64,000 nt of DNA from Macrothele yani (GCA_039090855.1 CM077013.1:138157240-138221239), one strand, 5' to 3'. Positions 46,194 to 58,297 are shown, counted from the stretch's first letter. Numbers and translations: made by a program. The notes: generated by a model not told the origin, from the letters alone.

Positions 46194-47639
46194 GCAGAAG
46201 ATTACGTAGATGAACTGGCCCTGCATAATTTAGATTGAATATAACATCATTAAAGATATTAATTATGACGATGTAATCAATGAATTTTCTAAAACGAAAG
46301 CCTGAAAAATGCAATTAAAAATAATTATTTTCATTTATAAAAACTCGTGATTGGTCTTGATTATTTTTTGTATACACAAACATTATAAACAATTGCCACA
46401 TCGTATTTGTTTTATTATTACTTCCTTCCCTCTTTCCCAGAAAAAAAAACGGGCCCAAAAAATAAAACCTTGCACAGGCCACATCAAAAGCTAGTTAGGG
46501 CACTGACTATATGCATCATTTGCAAAGAGCTCTAGTAAATTCGCAACAGAATTCTACGGTATGTTTGAAATAACTACAGTTTCAGCACTGCAACTGTGAC
46601 AGAATAACCGAACATCAACTGTCATTTCCTTTCTGTGTGACTCTGACTCTGTTTTATTACAGGTTATATGTTTTATCTGGCTTATCATCAGGTTTCTCTG
46701 TCGAACTTCGCGGAGAGATACAACAAAGCGTCGTTATCATTCCATTGCATACGGAAGAAAGGGGATTTTTACAGCTCCACAGGGAGCGAAGACTGACTTG
46801 GGAAGAGATGAATAAAACTTCGGGAACCAGCGTGGAATATCTCTCCTTCTTTAGCTGATGAGAAATTGCCTGACGGTTATGAAAAGGTCGACCAAGTGCA
46901 AGATGAAAAATGTTTTACCGATTATCACAAAGAAAGCATTTGTTGCGTTCTTTTTGAAACTGACTGACGACAGTTGGACTTAGCAGCCAGCGTTTAAAAC
47001 CTAAGTTCTATTGTGACATATATTCTAAAATAACTTTCATTTTTAGTTCCTCTTCCTATGTAAATTTGAGTTTGTTTTCTTTTATACTTCCAAACTTAAC
47101 GTTATGTCTTTTCCCTCAAACGAGAATGAGGTTGGCAACACATTGAAATGTGTTGCCAACCTGTGGTCAGAGTGAAAGTGACGTATGGCTGTGATATTAA
47201 TGATTAATGAAAAGGACGATATAACAGTTGCTAGTGCGGATGTGTGTGTGAGTTTAGACGTTCAATTAGATAAATATATCATATCTGCTGTCTTATATTG
47301 TGGAGTTCTACTGAAATCCATTCTTGACCAATAAAAGGTTATCGTAAGTCTGACTTCTGTTTATGTTTCTTCTGGCCATAAAAGCTTAATTAGGTACTAT
47401 TGCATCATATTCTTATTTAGTTCAACATTCCTTAGTCATGGTTTTAGACATAGCGTAACACCAATCTCGCACACGAAAAAGACATTACGTTATGCTATGT
47501 ACAATAAACGAAAATATTCGGGTTAAAGAAACGGGTGGATTATTTTAATAAATTAAAGGAAAAAAATGCGCTGCTTAACTTTGGGGTTTTCGTATATTTC
47601 TCATTTACCCTTCCTTTTCGGTTCCTACATTCTTATGTA
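46194..47639. other. Spacer with a strong hairpin
   Basis: A 14-bp perfect inverted repeat (aggttggcaacaca, 6-base loop) at 47129-47162. No gene that I recognise; 46637-46858 is open but featureless. Confidence 0.5.
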
Positions 47640-48776
47640 CACAGTCATATCAGAATAATTTGACCACCTACCTAATAATGGGAATAACCACTCTTGGCCC
47701 AGATGACAGCGGCGAGATGGAGTGGCAGTAACGCAATGAGGCCCTGGAAGGTTACCCGAGTAACACGTGCCCATTCGGACTACAGACAAGCTCGGAGGTC
47801 GATCCAAACAGTACTCCAAGTGCTCTATGGGATTTAGGTCGGCCGATTTCGCCCACCAAGGGGGAACGGAGACATTGCTGTCGTGTTCCTGAAACGAGTC
47901 AAACACCCGTTTAGCGACGTGGCACTGCGTATTGTCCTGCTGGTATACACAATCACAACCAGGGTAAACGTCCAACATGACGGGATGCATGTGGTCAGCG
48001 AAGATGGACAGGTAGCCATTGGCGTTCAGGGACCCATCCAGTGGTACCAGCGGTCCCAAGTTATACCATGAAAACATCCCCCAGACATGCACACTATCAC
48101 CTCAGTCCTGTACTTGACCGAAAAGCGTTGTGGGTGTTGGTTCTTGTGTGTTTGACGTCGTATCCGCCACCACCTATCACTTCTGTGGAGTAGAAACCTC
48201 GATTCGTCGAAGAAGGCAACCCTTTCCGACTCTTCCACTGTCCAATGACGGTAGTCCCATGCGAACTGTAGGCGTCGTTGCCAATGCACCTGGGTTAACA
48301 TGGGCGCCTTGACGCAGCGTCGACTCTGGAAACATATCCGTAACAGAGTTCGCTCTACTGTAATCGGAATGACGTACCTGGGTGAGCCAACATTCATTTG
48401 CGTCGTTAATTGCTGCACTGTTGCGCATTGATTGCCCTTTACCAGTAGACGAAGGCGATGTTCTCCTCTGGGGTGAATGGCCTTTGGGACTTCGGGTGGT
48501 ACTCGTTGTGCCAGAGGTGCATCTTTGGTACACCCTTACTACAGCACCTCGCAGATAGCCGACGACGTCTGCTTTTTCTGAGATGCTTCCACTCTTGGCG
48601 CGGTAGCCGTCCTTTCTGAACGTGTGTCAAACCATTACCTCTTCCCATTGTACTCACTCTACGCACTATGGCTCATCTGCCCTGGCCGGTTGCTTATATG
48701 TCTGTGTTGTCGACTTTGTCATGTGCATTTTGTGACCCGCTTAAGAGGGTACACTGTGATTCCGGGGACGACCGTG
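47640..48776 (-). mobile_element. Tc1-like transposon, sister of the 58.3-60.7 kb copy
   Basis: The left end cacagtcatatcagaataat at 47640 is preceded by TA. The right end reads gtgattccgggg, then acgaccgtg and TA; compared with the sister copy about 20 bases of the terminal repeat are deleted. Confidence 0.8.
47680..48648 (-). pseudogene. Tc1-like transposase relic
   Basis: Start near 48648 (MGRGNGLTHVQKGRL), then frames shift near 48440. VERTLLRICFQSRRCVKAPM leads to the first catalytic Asp (VAFFDESRFLLHR), the second in YQQDNTQCH and the Glu in SADLNPIEHL, with 36 residues between them. All three catalytic residues survive although the reading frame is broken at least twice. The same order is seen in the copy at 59.5-60.5 kb. 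Confidence 0.85.
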
Positions 48777-49079
48777 TAAATTTGTTTTTCTTCTCGTTAA
48801 ATATTTTTCTGTCTTAACGCCACATTTTGTTTCTCAGTGAATTTGGCGTTAATATCCCTTGGTCAAAATGCGATAACGTAGTAAGGCTCAAGAGATAAGA
48901 ACTTGGTTGTTCAGTGGCCAGAGTGCAATAATGTTATGGTGATCTTTAAAGCGTTATGTTGATTTAACAAAACTTAGGCAATATTCTGTGAGCTATTTGT
49001 AATCTAGCACGCGTATTTGATGTACGACTCTATGTTATGAGAGAGTAGGGAGCTACAATTTATTACATTGGGGTGACTT
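48777..49079. other. Spacer
   Basis: AT-rich, no feature. Confidence 0.4.
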
Positions 49080-50275
49080 AAAAAACGGCGTTTTTGATAC
49101 AAAAGTTTCATTTATCCAGAATCTCGGAAGAATCCAAGTTAAGTTTCAAAGTACATGCCACAATGTTCAATAGTTTAATCCCGTCTGTTTGCCGTTTACT
49201 AGATAGTGTGTGCACTGAAGGAGCTCCTGCTATGATTGGCAAAGTGTTTTGTAGTTCTATTGGAAAAATATTTGCACCTCAAGCTTTTTAAACAACATTG
49301 CATTATTCACTAAGAAGCCCCATGTGCCAAACATCTGATCTTGTCTTCTGCAAGGGACCCAGCGGTTCCACATATCAATAAATTCCGTGCACGAGCACTC
49401 AACAGAACAGGATCCGCAAACTCCTGGAAGCACATGAACACCAAGGGGAAATCCTACTTTATTGTAGTGTCCGTTGGCTGCCTCGGGGAACTGCATTGGA
49501 AAGATTTTGGGAACTAAAAGGTAACGTGCTGAAGTTTTTCGAAGAGAACGGCGAACTTCCTGATGAGTGGGCGCTTTTAGAGGATGGAATTTGGCTATAT
49601 GATTTACCATTTGTGACGGATATCGTGGACCACCTTACAACTTAAATCTGCGTTTTTAAGGCAAAAACAATCTCTTCCCAGTGTTATTCAACTCAGTTTA
49701 GCCATTTTAAGCAAAACTTGATTTTCTTAGAATGCATCTTTCTTGGCATGATCTCGCACATTTTCCTCGAATGAAACAACTCTCACAAACTGAGTTCGGT
49801 GGGATTCCTAACTTTTCTAAATATCAGCAACATATTTCTGATTTGAAAAACTCCTTTGAAGCCTGGTTTTCAGACTTTTAAAGCGAAAAAGAAAAGCCTC
49901 TCTTTTTCACAAAACCCTTCTCCTTTTTTTTATCGAGGGCATAATTCATTATCCTACTGATGTGCAAGTTTAAATTTTGGAGCTAAAGAATAACACTGCA
50001 ATTCACAGCAAGTTCGAGGAGGTGTTGGAAATCCGGCCAGCCAGGAATTTGCCACTTTCTGGAAATATCTCCCCATACCCACACCCCCTTTCAGTTTCCT
50101 GCACTACGGAACATGGCCCTGAGATATTGTTGCAGGTTCGCGTCCACATGCATATGTGAAAATACTTTTTCTATCATGAACTTGGGGAACAATAAATACC
50201 GTTCAGCGCTCACTGAACAGCACTTCAAAAATCTGCTGGTTCTTGCTCCTTCATCTCTGAGTCCCAACTTTGTAG
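49080..50275 (+). pseudogene. hAT-derived GTF2IRD2-like transposase relic
   Basis: Readable pieces in successive frames: SVCTEGAPAMIGK, then YCSVRWLPRGTALERFWELK, LPFVTDIVDHLTT, and a C-terminal region around 50100-50270 including a decayed CENTFSIMNLGNNKYRS block. Family members annotated as GTF2I repeat domain-containing protein 2-like share DGAPSMIG, VRWLSRG and DIFDHLN at these places. At least five stops or frame changes make it a relic. No terminal repeats or target duplication found. Confidence 0.75.
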
Positions 50276-51130
50276 AACTGGGGAAGAGGAAAGACATCCA
50301 AAAGCCACACTAACAAGGGAAACTATCGGACCTCCAGACGACAACCGTCACGGAACGTTCTGTGGTGGACAAGCATGACACCAAAGTAAAAGGTGTGAAG
50401 TACCGCATTTCTCAATCGCCCGCAATCCCTAGAACATGGCTTATAAAAGTGGGACGCCCTCCTGTAATGTATGCCTCCTTGATGTATGCAGCCATAAAGT
50501 GTCAAACCACATGTAAATGTGGGTGTGATGTGATTAGGTGATACTCCGCATGCCTTTAAGGTGTCCTGCGTTGTGTACGTCAGTGAATGTTAAACGTGAG
50601 TACTGTGAGACAGCGCACGGGCCTGTTCGTACGCATACAGATATTGTGTTGTGTGTTTTAGGGAAATGGCTTTTAACCCTCATGCTGTAGTACGGATACT
50701 GGTGAACAGGTGACGCAGAAATACCAAGCAAACGACACAGCTCCAACGTACATCGACAGGCGAGTTGCAAGGCAGTTGTATAGCGTTTAGGAACAACATG
50801 TCATTGGAGGCGCTGACATGTTTGAAAGACAGACATTGTGGCGTGATAGCGATGAAACGTCGTACACGTTTTCTGAACATAGTGATACACCGGGTACTCT
50901 AGCATACAACGTGCCAAGAAGTTCGAGTTACTATGAACCATCACCCCTTAAAGGGAAACGGAAAAGCATTCACGAACAGTTTTCCGGACAACCATGCAGA
51001 GTGTCTATGACAATGTGAAGGTCGCAAAGAAAACCGTTGCAACACTGCCTTCTCTCAACACATTACCATGACGTGGAGTGAGGTATGTACATGACATTTG
51101 CAACGTAATGGTGTTGTACGTGGTCACTCT

Positions 51131-51460
51131 CGATCAGATCAGATGAGATCAGATGTAGAGAATTTTAGGAAGGTAGTGTCTGACCCTAGGTCTTAAACAA
51201 CCCTTAGAAATAGGAAGCTAGGAGATTTAAGCTAGAATGCGTGATAGGAAAGTGACACGGAAGCGAAGTAGAAAGGGGGAGGAAGTCGCCCTTATTTATT
51301 CCCCGGGGGCCAACACCCGGGGGCCGACGGCTTAACGTGCCTATCCGACGCACGGCGGATATTTAGTGGATCGAGCGTTCGTACCTGCCTGGGATCGAAC
51401 CTGAGGTTCTTTCCGTAGCAGTCACGAACGTTGCCCACTAGACCAACCGCGGCCCGGTCT
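51131..51460 (-). mobile_element. SINE C, full length
   Basis: Minus strand: head ggttggtctagtgggcaacg with aggttcgatccc, body cactaaatatccgccgtgcg, tail of gatcagat-type repeats at the left. A short duplication ctctcga flanks it. Confidence 0.8.
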
Positions 51461-51597
51461 CTCTCGAGATTTAGGTGCCTCATATCTAACAGGTAAATGT
51501 TGTTTGACACTTTATGGCTGCATACATTACAAGCGGGCGTCCCACTTTTATAAGCCATGTCTTAGGGGTTGTGGGCGATTGCGAAATGCCGTACTTC

Positions 51598-51821
51598 TTT
51601 TTTTTTTTTTTTTTTTGATTGGAGGTTTAACGACCACCGTGAGCAACTCAATGGGCTATAAGCAGTCGCCCGTCCCTAATTTAGGGTCACTGGTTCCAGG
51701 GAAGGGAGAGAGCCAGTGCCGTTAGACAAACACAACATCCATGCCTCACCGGGATTCGAACCTGGACCCCTTACGGACGAATGATCAGAGGCCAGCGCCT
51801 TAGACCACTGCGCCACCGGGC
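51598..51821 (-). mobile_element. SINE A in the right arm of the inverted-repeat element
   Basis: Target duplication aatgccgtacttc at 51585-51597 and 51822-51834. The head is slightly shortened (ends ccaccggg). Confidence 0.93.
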
Positions 51822-51934
51822 AATGCCGTACTTCACACCTGTTACTTTGGTGTCATGCTTGTCCAAAACAGAACATTCCGGGACGATTGTCGTCGGGAGG
51901 TTCGATAGTTTCCCGTGGAAGAACTAAGCCGGGT

Positions 51935-53159
51935 TTGTTTCACGTGAATGGAAATGTAAGCATACAATGTTGGAATATGTTTCTTTCTTTGCAAGTAATT
52001 TGTGTTTTCAGTATAGTAAACTAGTTCTTGAAGATAATGTTCTGTTACAACAGTATTGGTTTAACAATATTTTTTCTCTTGTTCAGTGCTATTTTATTTG
52101 AAGTATACAGAGATACACAATTTTTGTATCCTTTCTGGCAACCGTGGAGTCGGGGGTGGGGGTTAGGTTAAGGTGGAGTGGCACGTTCAAGATTATATGC
52201 ATCAAACGTGGCACGTGACGAGCCGTGGGTTGGCCATCACTTGTTTAAACCCTAAATATTAACCTTCTGAAGTAACTTACTTCGCCGTACAGATTGCTGA
52301 GCGTGTATAGTTAATCACGAAAAGGTTCAGCTTTCGTTGCAACTGTAATCCTTAATTAACCATTAACACTGTAAGAAATACAGCTAACAGCAAATTGTAT
52401 AAGTGAGTACTTACAAGGTTCACTCTTTATTTGATTTTATCAGGAAGCACGTCACCTGTCAGACACTTTTTTCAATCAGTATACTTGATAGTATGTATAT
52501 TGATAGTAGTATTACAAGCCTGTGCTGGCTTTGGTACAACTGTAAACAGCAAATACTAACAATTCAAACTATCTTGCTCAAAACATCGTGAACGTGAAAC
52601 AAATCAGACTGATTAACAAATGCTCCAATCAAAAATAGTGCTGCAACTTTGCTCTGACGAAACAGTGCTAGTCATACAATCAAAGCATCAACACTTATAT
52701 CCAGCTTTTAATTACGTAATTATCTTCTGCCTAGTTGCCAAAAACAAGTTCGTCGAGACAGAAATATTCCAACTATCGTGACAAAAAAATGAAATGCTTA
52801 CCTTTATTTGATATTCCGATTTCTTTTCTGGTCCATTTTTCAGAAACATCATTGTAATCACAAAAAGAAGAAGAATTTACGGTAACATCCAGTAGCGAAA
52901 AAAAGAGGAAAGCTGGAAATTTTATGTGAGGTGGATTGAACTAAGGAACATATCCTTTCTAATGTGCAGCAACTAACTCCTAAATTTAAGCAAGGCTGGG
53001 ACAGCCCATTTCAACCCGAACAAAACGTAGAAAGTTAAAGGAATTGGGCCTTGAAAGTCATATGCCCATGTGGAAGACACTGTGCTCAGCAAGAAGCAGA
53101 AAACTCTTCTTACAATGGTGCAGAGAACATCATTAATATGAATTAGGTTATACATTTTT
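51935..53159. other. AT-rich spacer
   Basis: No gene or repeat supported. Confidence 0.4.
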
Positions 53160-53200
53160 TCACACTGATAGTAGGCAGAGTGTGTGGCGAGAACCTCATG

Positions 53201-53280
53201 AAATAATGGATCCGAATGCTGAAGTAATGGATCCGAATGCTAAAATAATGGATCCGAATGAAATAATGGATCCGAATGCT
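53201..53280. repeat. Minisatellite, four ~20-bp units
   Basis: aataatggatccgaatgct repeated four times, inside the transposase relic just before the amplified segment. Confidence 0.85.
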
Positions 53281-53640
53281 TTTATGAAGGCAGTCCAAGC
53301 TCTGAAGGTAGCATCATGCTATGGGCAATGCTTTGTTTGTGCGGACCGAGTCCGCTGATGTCACTGGTAAGTATGGTATCTAGGGTATACTTGCGTGTTG
53401 TAGCGGGCAAAGTGCACCCTGCAATGTAATGCGTTTTTCTCTACAGTGATGCCATCCTTATTGATGAAAACGCACTGGCACATCGTACCAGATTCTTATA
53501 AGAATGGTTTGATGAGACAAAGGAGGACTTCAATTATCTCCTCGTGGCTTCCACAGTTTCAGGTTCTGGAGAGGGCTTCATGCTATGAGTAATGCTGTAT
53601 TGGTGCGGATCGAGTCCGTTGATATCATCAGAAAATTAGG

Positions 53641-53875
53641 TTTTTTTTTTTTTTTTTTTTTTTTTTGATTGGAGGTTTAACGACCACCGTGAGCAACTCA
53701 ATGGGTTATAAGCAGTCGCCCGTCCCTAATTTAGGGTCACTGGTTCCAGGGAAGGGAGAGAGCCAGTGCCGTAAGACAAACACAACACCCATGCCTGACC
53801 GGGATTCGAACCCGGACCCCTTACGGACGAATGATCAGAAGCCAGCGCCTTAGACCACTGCGCCACCGGGGCGGC
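53641..53875 (-). mobile_element. SINE A
   Basis: Target duplication aaaattagg at 53632-53640 and 53876-53884. Long poly(T) at the left. Confidence 0.94.
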
Positions 53876-54727
53876 AAAATTAGGTATCCATGGTATACCT
53901 GCGTGTTTCAGCGGGCCAAGTGCACCTTTCAATGTTATGCGTTTTACCTTCAAGTGATGTCATTTTTATGAATGAAAACGCAGTGGCACATCGTGCCAGA
54001 GTCTTATAAAAATGGTTTGATGAGACAAAGGATGACTTCTATTATCTGCTCGTGGCTTCAACAGTTCCAAGTTCTGCAGGTGGCCCTATGCTACGGGCAA
54101 TGTTCCGCTGATATCATCGGTAAGTATGGTATCCAGGGTATACTGGAGTGTTGGAGAGGACCAAAGCACCCAGCAATGTTATCCGTGTTTCCCTCAAGTG
54201 GTGTTATTTTTATGGATGTAAACGCAGTAGCAAATTGTACCAGAGTCTTATAACAATGGCTGGATGAGACAGAACATGTCTTCTATTATCTTCTCGTGGC
54301 CTCCACAGTTCAAAATTCTTCAGGTGGCACCATGCTATGGGCAATGCTTTGTTGATGTGGACTCAGTGCGCTGATGTCGTTGGTAAGTTTAGTATACAGG
54401 GTATACCTGCGTGTTGTTTCGGGCCATATGCCACCTGCAGCGTTATGCGTTTTCCCCTCAATTGGTGTCATTTGTATGAATGGAAACGCAGTATCACATT
54501 GTACCAGAGTCTTAAAAGAATGCTTTGACAGTCTCTTTTGACTCTTTTGTCTTTTTGTGTTATCTTCTTGTGGCCTCCACTGTTCCATGATCTCAATCCT
54601 ACTGAAAATCTGCGAGACATGCTGGAAAGATCTGTTTGACGTCGATGTCGACATCCGTCAACATTTAGAGTGTTGCGAGATATTTTGCTGCAGAAACACT
54701 GTTAAACCTTTCGTGGTAGATTGAAGC

Positions 54728-54928
54728 AAAAATATGGTACTACACTAGTTGCACCACTGTCTGAGAAAAGATGCTCCCCTGTGTTGTGCAAACAAAACCC
54801 CACAATATGGTGCCACTTGGCATCTCGTTACGGTACAAGGTTGCACCATGTTGTTGGTTCTGTTTGCACAACACAGTGGTGTATATTTTCTCCGAAAGTG
54901 GTGCTGCTAGTGTAGTACCAGTTTTTGG
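54728..54928. mobile_element. MITE-like hairpin element (~200 bp)
   Basis: The ends are inverted repeats (atatggtactacactag at left; the inverted right end has actggtactacactag). An inner pair is tgtgttgtgcaaac and gtttgcacaacaca. The whole element could fold into a long hairpin. It is non-coding. Confidence 0.7.
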
Positions 54929-55129
54929 AGCAACCTACCAGAAAAGTTTTTAGAGTGAATGGCAATCTTTAGACCAAAACAAAATCAAGTGCCTCATAGA
55001 ATCTATGCCGCTTGCATACTTGCTGCTTTTCTCAGCAAAGTGAACACCTACTTGATTCTAAATAAAGGTCTGTATTTTATTCGTCAGGGTGTTTATTTTT
55101 CTGATTAACATCAGATATAATTATATGAT

Positions 55130-57840
55130 AATCTTTGTGCATGATATTTTAAACACTAAGTTTAAAGGGTGATGTTCAAAAGAAACGAATATCAAGTTTT
55201 ATCTACACTTTGCTTCGGTTTCCCGTGGAAACTCTTTGCGTGATACCATGGGCACATGCCATGAATTGAGATTTGAGAAAATAATAGAAATTTTCGGAAA
55301 TTCCGAAGAAAAATTGAAATAGTGAACGCCATCCGATATGGATTCCAAAATAAATTATCTGCATATAAATACTTTTCTATACTCATACTGCATGTCGCAT
55401 GTGTTTATGTCATAATATTTCGAATCTACACACTACTTTTCTAAATTTAGGAAACAAATGTAATTAACATTTGGAAATTGACATTTATTAGCGAAATACA
55501 AGTAGAAGAATGATTCATCAAGTTTCGTGTACACTAGTTTGGTTTTCCCCAGTGAGAGCACTTTGCGTGATTTCGGGGTCATATCGCATGACTTAGCAGT
55601 TTCAGGAAAGAAAATGCAATTGTGGGAAACACCGGTTTGAAAATGGGATAAATTTGAATACATAATCAACGGCAATTTATCCAAAATTGAAACGACATGC
55701 GAGCTCAGAAATAGCACATGTTTTGAAAATAAGATCATTGGAGTGCTGATAGACTGCAATTTGCCTTTCCTGTCGTTAAAAAACATAAGCAATACATGGA
55801 TGATTTACCGTTAAGTTGGTTACGTTGCATTGTAATGTAACAATACAAAATGTATGGAGTCAAGGACAACCCATTGCGGAAGGTCGCATTCATAATCAAG
55901 AAACTCGATGCAGTGCAGTAGCACATGAAGCAAGAAAGATGACACCGAATTTTCGGGTGTAATAAGCACAACTTTTAAATCCGTTCTGACGCAAATTAAA
56001 TTTATCAAAGCTATTCAAAGTCAATGAAGCCGTTGTGGAAAACAATAGTATCTGACGGAAGAAAGAAGTTTTTCAATCGGGTTTTTAATCCCTCAGATAT
56101 TACTGTAAACGGAATCGTGAGCTTACGCCCTCTGGTTGCAGATTTGTGTGTTAAGAGAAACATTAATTTATATGAGAAACATTTCGCACCGGAAATGCTC
56201 TCCAACACAGAAATAATTTTTCAAATCGGACTCTTAGAAACACAGATATCGATAAAAATAAGATGTCACTTTACGTCCCCTGGTGGAAAAACCATGCATT
56301 ATTTTAGGAAAAAAGTATTCACAAAAGGATTTTTCATTTGAGCGGTTTAGTCGAGTTTTCAGGAGCCCAGATTTTGCTACAAATGCATCAGAAGCAGAAA
56401 TTAACACTTATGCCCCCTGGTGGCCAAACCATTCTTTACCAAACATTAGAAATTATGTGGAAAATATTTCCCATCAGGTCTTCTATGCGATACAGGAAGA
56501 ATGTTTAAAATCGGAATTTTAGAAGCAGAAATAACGCAGAAAAGGCAATTTACCTTTGTGTCCCCTAGCAAAAAGTCTATGATTTACTTGAAAATTTTGA
56601 ATTTTTAGAAAAATTATTTCGCATCGGAAACACTATCCAACAAAGAAAGAATTTTTCAAATCGGACTCCTAGAAGTAGAGATATTGACAAAAATATGATA
56701 TACATCTACGGTGGCGTAGAAACCATGCATTATTTCAAGAAGAAAATGTTCCTCAAAGGTTTGTCGACATGAGTTGTATCGGTCAAAAAATGACTTTCTT
56801 TTCAATCGAGATTTTAGAAGCTCATATTTTGCTGCAAATACATCAGACGCGGAAATTAAGATTGACGCTCCCTGGTGGCCAAACCATTTTTTCACAAAAA
56901 TTATAAATTCTGTGCAAACGATTTTCCATCAGGAGCTGTCTGTATCCGGTGCAGAAAGTAGTTTTCAAATCGGAGATTTAGAAACAGAAATATAGGGGGA
57001 AACGCAATTTACATTTACGCCCCCTAGCGGAAAGTCTATGAATTACTTGAAAATTTTGAAATTATATGAAAAACGTGTCACACTGAACACACTATCCAAC
57101 AAAGACATGTTTCAAATCGGACTTCTAGAAGTAGAGATATTGACGAAAATAAGATATACATCTACGCCCCCTGGCGGAGAAACTGTGAAATATTTTAAGA
57201 AGAAAATATTCCGAAAAGGTTTATCGATGTGAGTGGCATAAGTCCACGAAAGAATTTTTTGAATCGATATTTTAGAAGCTCAGATTTTATGGTAAATATA
57301 TTAGAAGCTAAAATTAACACTTACGCCCCCTGGTGGCCAAAGTCTTCTTTACCAAAAATTCGAATTTATATGCAAAAGATTGTGCATGAGGAGATGTATC
57401 CGCTGAAAAAAAAAATTTCAAATCGGAGTTTTAGAAGAAGAGTTATCGGGAAAAATGTAATTTATTTTTACGCCCCCTAACGGAAAATCTATGCGTTATT
57501 TGAAAAAGAAACTATATCCAAAATACTCTTCGACATAAATGGAATCGAAAGATAAAAGATTTTTTCAATCGGATGTTTAGAAGCAAATATGCGGAATAAA
57601 ACGTATTTTTGAATTCGACATCATCTGCATTTACGCCCTCTAGCGGCGAAATTGTATACATCGTAAAAAAAAACGAAATAAAGGATCATCATTCGCATGT
57701 TTCAAGCTTTTGAATGCAAAAATTAATTATTCAAATCGGACAAATAGTTGCAGAGATACCGTGGGTACAGACGGACGGACGGACGGAAAACCGATAACAT
57801 AAGCACGATCTTTTTTTACAAAAGACGTGCTAAAAACGAC
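55130..57840. repeat. Long repeat block with a three-monomer higher-order period
   Basis: The left part has diverged ~330-bp units (ctttgcgtgat at 55230 and 55560). The right part (56120-57650) has ~150-bp monomers of three types recurring in order: one with aaaccatgcattat, one with tggccaaaccattctt, one with ggaaagtctatga. The combined period is about 455 bp for three rounds. It ends with gacggacggacggacgg near 57773. Scattered short ORFs (APWWPN and GLLE peptides) are by-products of the repeat. Confidence 0.8.
56126..57646 (-). promoter_or_regulatory. Array of 11 CTCF-motif-like blocks, ~150-bp spacing
   Basis: On the minus strand the blocks read CCACCAGGGGGCG or close variants, at 56126, 56274, 56411, 56560, 56708 (decayed), 56866, 57018, 57165, 57324, 57471 and 57634. 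The best (57324-57339 and 56411-56426) extend to TGGCCACCAGGGGGC on the minus strand, matching the CTCF consensus I know. All point the same way. Binding is inference; it may simply be a conserved part of the repeat. Confidence 0.45.
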
Positions 57841-58297
57841 AATTTTTCGGAAGACGTCTCCACTATAATGTGAAAAAATAAATATTTTGGTCCCAAGACG
57901 TTTTATGTTAGACGTGATAATTTAGAATGGCCGTTATAAGAGTATATCGTTGAAAACCAATGCCTTTAACGTCATCTTTGTTTTGTTTTTATGCACTTAT
58001 GAGTACAAGTGATTGGAAGCTATCTCCTGATACTACATCAAGTAGACATAATAAAGAGGTGAGAAAGTTACCGTACATTAGGTTGACATAAATATACGTT
58101 TTGCTTCAGACAACCGTAATTTCTAGATAAACTGGTTATCCACAGTTTAAAATACTAATCGCGCTTTCATACAAATCATAGAACGGTTCGTAAAAGAAAA
58201 TGAATTATGGAGTTATTGTCATAGGAAATTCTTTTTAAAGCGAAGCATGAAAACAAATGGCAGAAAATACACGCTCGTATCAGAATAATATGACCAT

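Larger units (their letters stand above)
50311..51930. mobile_element. Element with ~210-bp terminal inverted repeats
   Basis: The left arm 50311-50520 and the right arm (about 51490-51930 minus a nested SINE) are inverted copies, by eye roughly nine-tenths identical. Shared words: gggaaactatcg, acaagcatgacaccaaagta, ggcttataaaagtgggacgc. The ~970-bp interior has one SINE and no recognisable transposase. No clear target duplication, so the superfamily is unassigned. Confidence 0.75.
53160..54650 (+). pseudogene. Tc1-like transposase relic with tandemly amplified middle
   Basis: RVWREPHE (about 53180) is typical of the region after the first catalytic Asp. Then about four copies of a 240-277-bp segment follow, starting near 53300, 53567, 54079 and 54319. 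Each reads roughly like SCYGQC, HPAMLSVFPSS, then a MDVNA/DENA site corresponding to the second Asp, and EWFDET. After the last copy DLNPTENLRDMLERSV (about 54590) gives the Glu. No single frame stays open. Confidence 0.75.

Noticed and set aside
48130..48312. Plus-strand ORFs opposite the Tc1 transposases (also at 20466-20861 and 59486-59929)
   Set aside because: Antisense shadows of transposase coding sequence; peptides show no family features.
56024..57480. Several short plus-strand ORFs with recurring APWWPN and GLLE-type peptides
   Set aside because: They arise from the ~150-bp repeat monomers, lie in different frames and end abruptly; no continuous protein.
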